Source: a virus
DNA: 22,491 nt
IMG/VR virus record: IMGVR_UViG_3300033153_010047
Location: 1 to 22,491 of that record
Strand: one strand, 5' to 3'
Part shown: one piece after another, positions 20,415 to 22,491 of the stretch
Layout of the letters: each line of letters starts with the position of its first letter
How positions within the stretch are numbered: position 1 is the first letter of the stretch
The notes under the pieces: model-generated
What the model was told of the DNA's origin: nothing
The model's database searches: none
What the model saw: the letters and a program-made list of their open reading frames with translations, nothing else
Program-made: the position numbers and the translations under genes

Positions 20415-21133
20415 CTTTCTAACCTCCCATCTAGTCTAAGCTGAGTTATTTTTTTCCATGTAAGACCTTGTAACTGAATACTATTGATTACTTTATCATC
20501 TTCGCAGATTCCATTGTCTATGCCTATGCTGCTTATGCCTAGTTCTTCGCATGCTACCATCGTTGAGCCACTACCTTTAAAAGGGTCTAAAACTACTTGC
20601 CCTTTTTTTACTGAGTTAGATACATACATCTTCATTAAATCTACTGGTTTTTCAGTAGGATGAAGTTTGTTTCTTGGGTTTTTAGACTCATGTACTGTTT
20701 GTGATCCACAGTTGTTTATAAACTTTGCTTTTCCTTTTCTAGCAAAGATAGTGTACTCACAGTTTTTCATATACCATTTGTTTGGTGTTGGAGTATTCTT
20801 TTTCCACACCAAAAGGTTATGAATCACAAAACCAGCATTTTCAATCTCAGTCATCATCTTTTGAAGATTTAAAAGATTTGTCATCACATAGATATGAGAA
20901 TCGTCATTTAGAATCTCATAACACTTAGGCAACCACTCACTAAACTCTGGAATACTTTTCATAAGCTGCTTATTTGCAGTAAGTATACCAGATGGTTTTC
21001 CTTTTTGACCATTCTTCCCACCGGTAATAACTTTGTAAGCTGGGTCTGTAACTACAGCATCAACTTTTACACCGTCTACTATAAGCTTATCTAAAACCTC
21101 TAAAACATCTCCATGATACAAATCGTGTTTCAT
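20411..21133 (-). CDS. DNA amino-methyltransferase (N6-adenine or N4-cytosine), beta type, 240 aa
   Basis: The catalytic motif IV is TDPAY at 29-33, in place of the common DPPY/SPPY, and the SAM-binding motif I is DPFKGSGST at 183-191 near the C-terminus. This order (IV before I) is the beta class. HPTEKPVDLM at 158-167 is the typical motif X. The true start is the ATG at 21133, with AGAGGAGA upstream; an in-frame GTG at 21166 lies over the -10 box and is rejected. It probably methylates phage DNA to resist host restriction; there is no restriction enzyme nearby. It has its own palindrome promoter in the end of the C5-methyltransferase gene. Confidence 0.88.
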   Translation of the reverse strand: MKHDLYHGDVLEVLDKLIVDGVKVDAVVTDPAYKVITGGKNGQKGKPSGILTANKQLMKSIPEFSEWLPKCYEILNDDSHIYVMTNLLNLQKMMTEIENAGFVIHNLLVWKKNTPTPNKWYMKNCEYTIFARKGKAKFINNCGSQTVHESKNPRNKLHPTEKPVDLMKMYVSNSVKKGQVVLDPFKGSGSTMVACEELGISSIGIDNGICEDDKVINSIQLQGLTWKKITQLRLDGRLER

Positions 21134-21156
21134 AATCTCTCCTCTAATTTTAATGT

Positions 21157-21199
21157 ATTCTACCACACATACTAAACACTACTCTTGATTTGTGTCAAG
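21157..21199 (-). promoter_or_regulatory. Palindrome-type promoter of the amino-methyltransferase gene
   Basis: On the minus strand CTTGACACAAATCAAG lies at 21199-21184 and TAGAAT at 21162-21157, again with 23 bases between the right-arm TCA and the -10 box. The -35 position reads AGAGTA. The box encodes the last residues ELDTNQE of the upstream gene. Confidence 0.7.
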
Positions 21200-22177
21200 T
21201 TCTAGTGGTATGTGTCTAAAGATGTGAGCAGGTACGTCTATAGTCCATCCGTTTCCTATCATGTGGTATCTCCAGAACTTTGGAACACCTAAAGTAAAGC
21301 CGACAGGAAGAGTTTGTGTTTTTTCACACTCTTCTGGTGTAAGAAATCTCCATTTGTCTCTATTTTCTTTACCTATTAGATTACATTTGTCTATATGGGG
21401 CTTGTTTTCTCCAGTAACAGACTTCATAAACTCTTCATCAGTAAAAACTATCTGTCGTGAACCTCTATATAAGTACCTTCTTAAATTTGAACCTTTGCCA
21501 TAGTTTGCATCTATGCAAAAGCTTTTTTCTCTATCTGTATATGCATTATCTAATATGTCTTGTAATTTTACATCTTTTTGTTTTATTGGCTTTATATCTT
21601 GAATATTTGTCCAATAAAATCTTTTTCTCATCCCTGCACAGACTTCTTCACTATCTATCCTAAGAGGTTCTACTCCCATTGCTTGGTTAAACATAGGTAG
21701 CCATTTAGGATTTATTTTTACATTTTCTAAAAAAAAGTAGTCTGGTTGTATTTCTTTTTGAAGTCTTACAAATTCCCAGAAGAGATAAGACTGTCCGTTA
21801 AACTCAAAATTTTGTGCTTTTAAGTCCATATACTGCTCTAGCGAAACAACATCTATACCACAAGCTGTTGATGAGCCTTGAAGTTTTCCAGCCATAGAGA
21901 AACCTTGACATGGTGAACCACCTATGAGGATGATTTTTACATCTCCGAACTCTTCTCTGATTTCTTTAAGTAGTTTATGTCCATCTAATTTTGTAATATC
22001 TCCTAATCTATATGGAGTATCTTGTGGGTAGTTGTGGTCTGCTACTTGAATGGCATACTTATCTACTTCTGAACTATAGTATCTTAAAACATCTATATGT
22101 TCCACTCTATCAAACGCTATGCGCCCACCGCTCAAACCATCAAACCCACTTACAACTACTACTGGTAACTTTTCCAT
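21179..22177 (-). CDS. C5-cytosine DNA methyltransferase, 332 aa
   Basis: The family motifs are all present in order: motif I SGFDGLSGGRIAF at 10-22, motif IV GGSPCQGFS at 87-94 with catalytic Cys90, motif VI FLENV at 149-153, motif VIII RKRFYWTN at 183-190 and motif X GNGWTIDVPAHIF near 308. The form FDGLSGGRIA rather than FxGxGG, and the compact target recognition region, resemble the Dnmt3-like phage enzymes. It probably protects phage DNA. The start at 22177 has AAAGGA upstream. The promoter at 22195 directs it. No partner restriction enzyme is present. Confidence 0.9.
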   Translation of the reverse strand: MEKLPVVVVSGFDGLSGGRIAFDRVEHIDVLRYYSSEVDKYAIQVADHNYPQDTPYRLGDITKLDGHKLLKEIREEFGDVKIILIGGSPCQGFSMAGKLQGSSTACGIDVVSLEQYMDLKAQNFEFNGQSYLFWEFVRLQKEIQPDYFFLENVKINPKWLPMFNQAMGVEPLRIDSEEVCAGMRKRFYWTNIQDIKPIKQKDVKLQDILDNAYTDREKSFCIDANYGKGSNLRRYLYRGSRQIVFTDEEFMKSVTGENKPHIDKCNLIGKENRDKWRFLTPEECEKTQTLPVGFTLGVPKFWRYHMIGNGWTIDVPAHIFRHIPLELDTNQE

Positions 22178-22194
22178 ATATATCCTTTTATAAA

Positions 22195-22237
22195 ATTATA
22201 CCTACATTAGAATCTAAACTTATTGACTTACATCAAT
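22195..22237 (-). promoter_or_regulatory. Palindrome-type promoter of the C5-methyltransferase gene
   Basis: On the minus strand ATTGATGTAAGTCAAT lies at 22237-22222 and TATAAT at 22200-22195, with 23 bases between. The -35 position reads ATAAGT. The outer base pair is A-T here where the others have C-G, so the pairing is kept. The box encodes the last residues of the upstream ORF. Confidence 0.75.
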
Positions 22238-22429
22238 TCCAGTAGATTCTTTTTTCCATTCTAGAATCCAATGATCTAAGTTTATCTCATCAGCTTTGCC
22301 TAACTTTTTTAAAAGCTTTTCTGTGCCTTCTTCACTTAGGTCATATTTATAAACATAACTAGCATCTTCAGTGATAACAACTACTTTACCATCTGAGATG
22401 TATGCTGCCATTAGTTTTGTGTTTGGCAT
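22220..22429 (-). CDS. Hypothetical protein, 69 aa (or 63 aa)
   Basis: Two starts are possible: the ATG at 22429 (69 residues), or the ATG at 22411, which overlaps the stop of the upstream ORF (TAATG). Neither has a good ribosome binding site, so coupling is likely. The protein is a beta sandwich-like set of strands (SDGKVVVITEDASYVYKYD) followed by a charged helix (EEGTEKLLKKLGKADE) and a Trp-containing C-terminus. It ends GIDVSQ, which is encoded by the palindrome box. No family recognised. Confidence 0.55.
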   Translation of the reverse strand: MPNTKLMAAYISDGKVVVITEDASYVYKYDLSEEGTEKLLKKLGKADEINLDHWILEWKKESTGIDVSQ

Positions 22430-22491
22430 CTTTTTATTCTGTCTTTTAGTTGAGACATGCTACTAAAGTAACGTATATCCATATCTTTTTC
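22411..22491 (-). CDS. Partial ORF at right edge
   Basis: The frame is open from the right edge to the TAA at 22411, giving 26 residues with several charged ones (SQLKDRIKRCQTQN at the end). It overlaps the next gene by 19 bases, or by one if that gene starts at 22411. It may be the C-terminus of a real gene whose start lies outside the window. Little can be said from so short a piece. Confidence 0.35.
   Translation of the reverse strand, partial: EKDMDIRYFSSMSQLKDRIKRCQTQN

Noticed and set aside
21134-21166. Extended GTG start of the amino-methyltransferase
   Set aside because: It covers the -10 box and lacks a ribosome binding site; the ATG at 21133 has AGAGGAGA and begins with the family-typical sequence.
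1-22491. CRISPR array, transposase, integrase or toxin-antitoxin pair
   Set aside because: I looked for spaced direct repeats, terminal inverted repeats and the usual protein motifs and saw none that hold up.

Overview
The window is part of a siphovirus genome or prophage with a lambda-like head and tail module. The sequence is AT-rich and the proteins are rich in Lys, Ser and Thr. Promoters have a good TATAAT box but a poor -35 box, which would suit a low-GC host such as a Campylobacterota bacterium; that host assignment is only an inference. No integrase, repressor or att site is visible, so prophage and free phage cannot be told apart here.

Left two thirds (1-13536, minus strand): read right to left, the genes follow the lambda morphogenesis order. 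They are large terminase (A), head-tail joining (W), portal (B), ClpP-type protease with nested scaffold (C/Nu3), decoration protein (D), major capsid (E), two connector proteins (FI/FII positions), Z-like, tail terminator (U), a small extra ORF, tail tube (V), G and G-T chaperones joined by a -1 frameshift at GGGAAAG, and tape measure (H, cut by the left edge). Two blocks on the opposite strand interrupt this order. One is a single zinc-ribbon gene between A and W. The other is a four-gene cassette between G-T and H. Both look like morons, meaning extra genes carrying their own promoters.

Middle (13559-16733): a plus-strand pair encodes a small protein and a 914-residue tail fibre, ending at a stem-loop terminator. 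A tRNA-Ser(GCU) gene lies just inside that terminator on the minus strand.

Right third (16734-22491, minus strand): accessory and DNA-metabolism genes. They include a small exported protein, an SPFH/Band-7 lipoprotein, a RusA-type resolvase, a run of very small genes (several Cys-rich, two of them paralogous), a beta-type amino-methyltransferase and a C5-cytosine methyltransferase. Many are tightly coupled by overlapping stops and starts.

The most striking feature is a repeated promoter design. Six promoters on both strands carry a palindrome, TTGAY-N4(5)-RTCAA, whose right arm ends exactly 23 bp before a TATAAT-like -10 box. For a 14-bp box this puts the centre near -41.5, the position and form of a class II CRP/FNR-type activator site. 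These promoters drive both moron blocks, the lipoprotein and both methyltransferases. At two places the same palindrome is shared with a divergent promoter for structural genes (the W head operon and the tape measure). The phage may therefore have placed its accessory genes and part of its late genes under one common activator, either the host's or its own.
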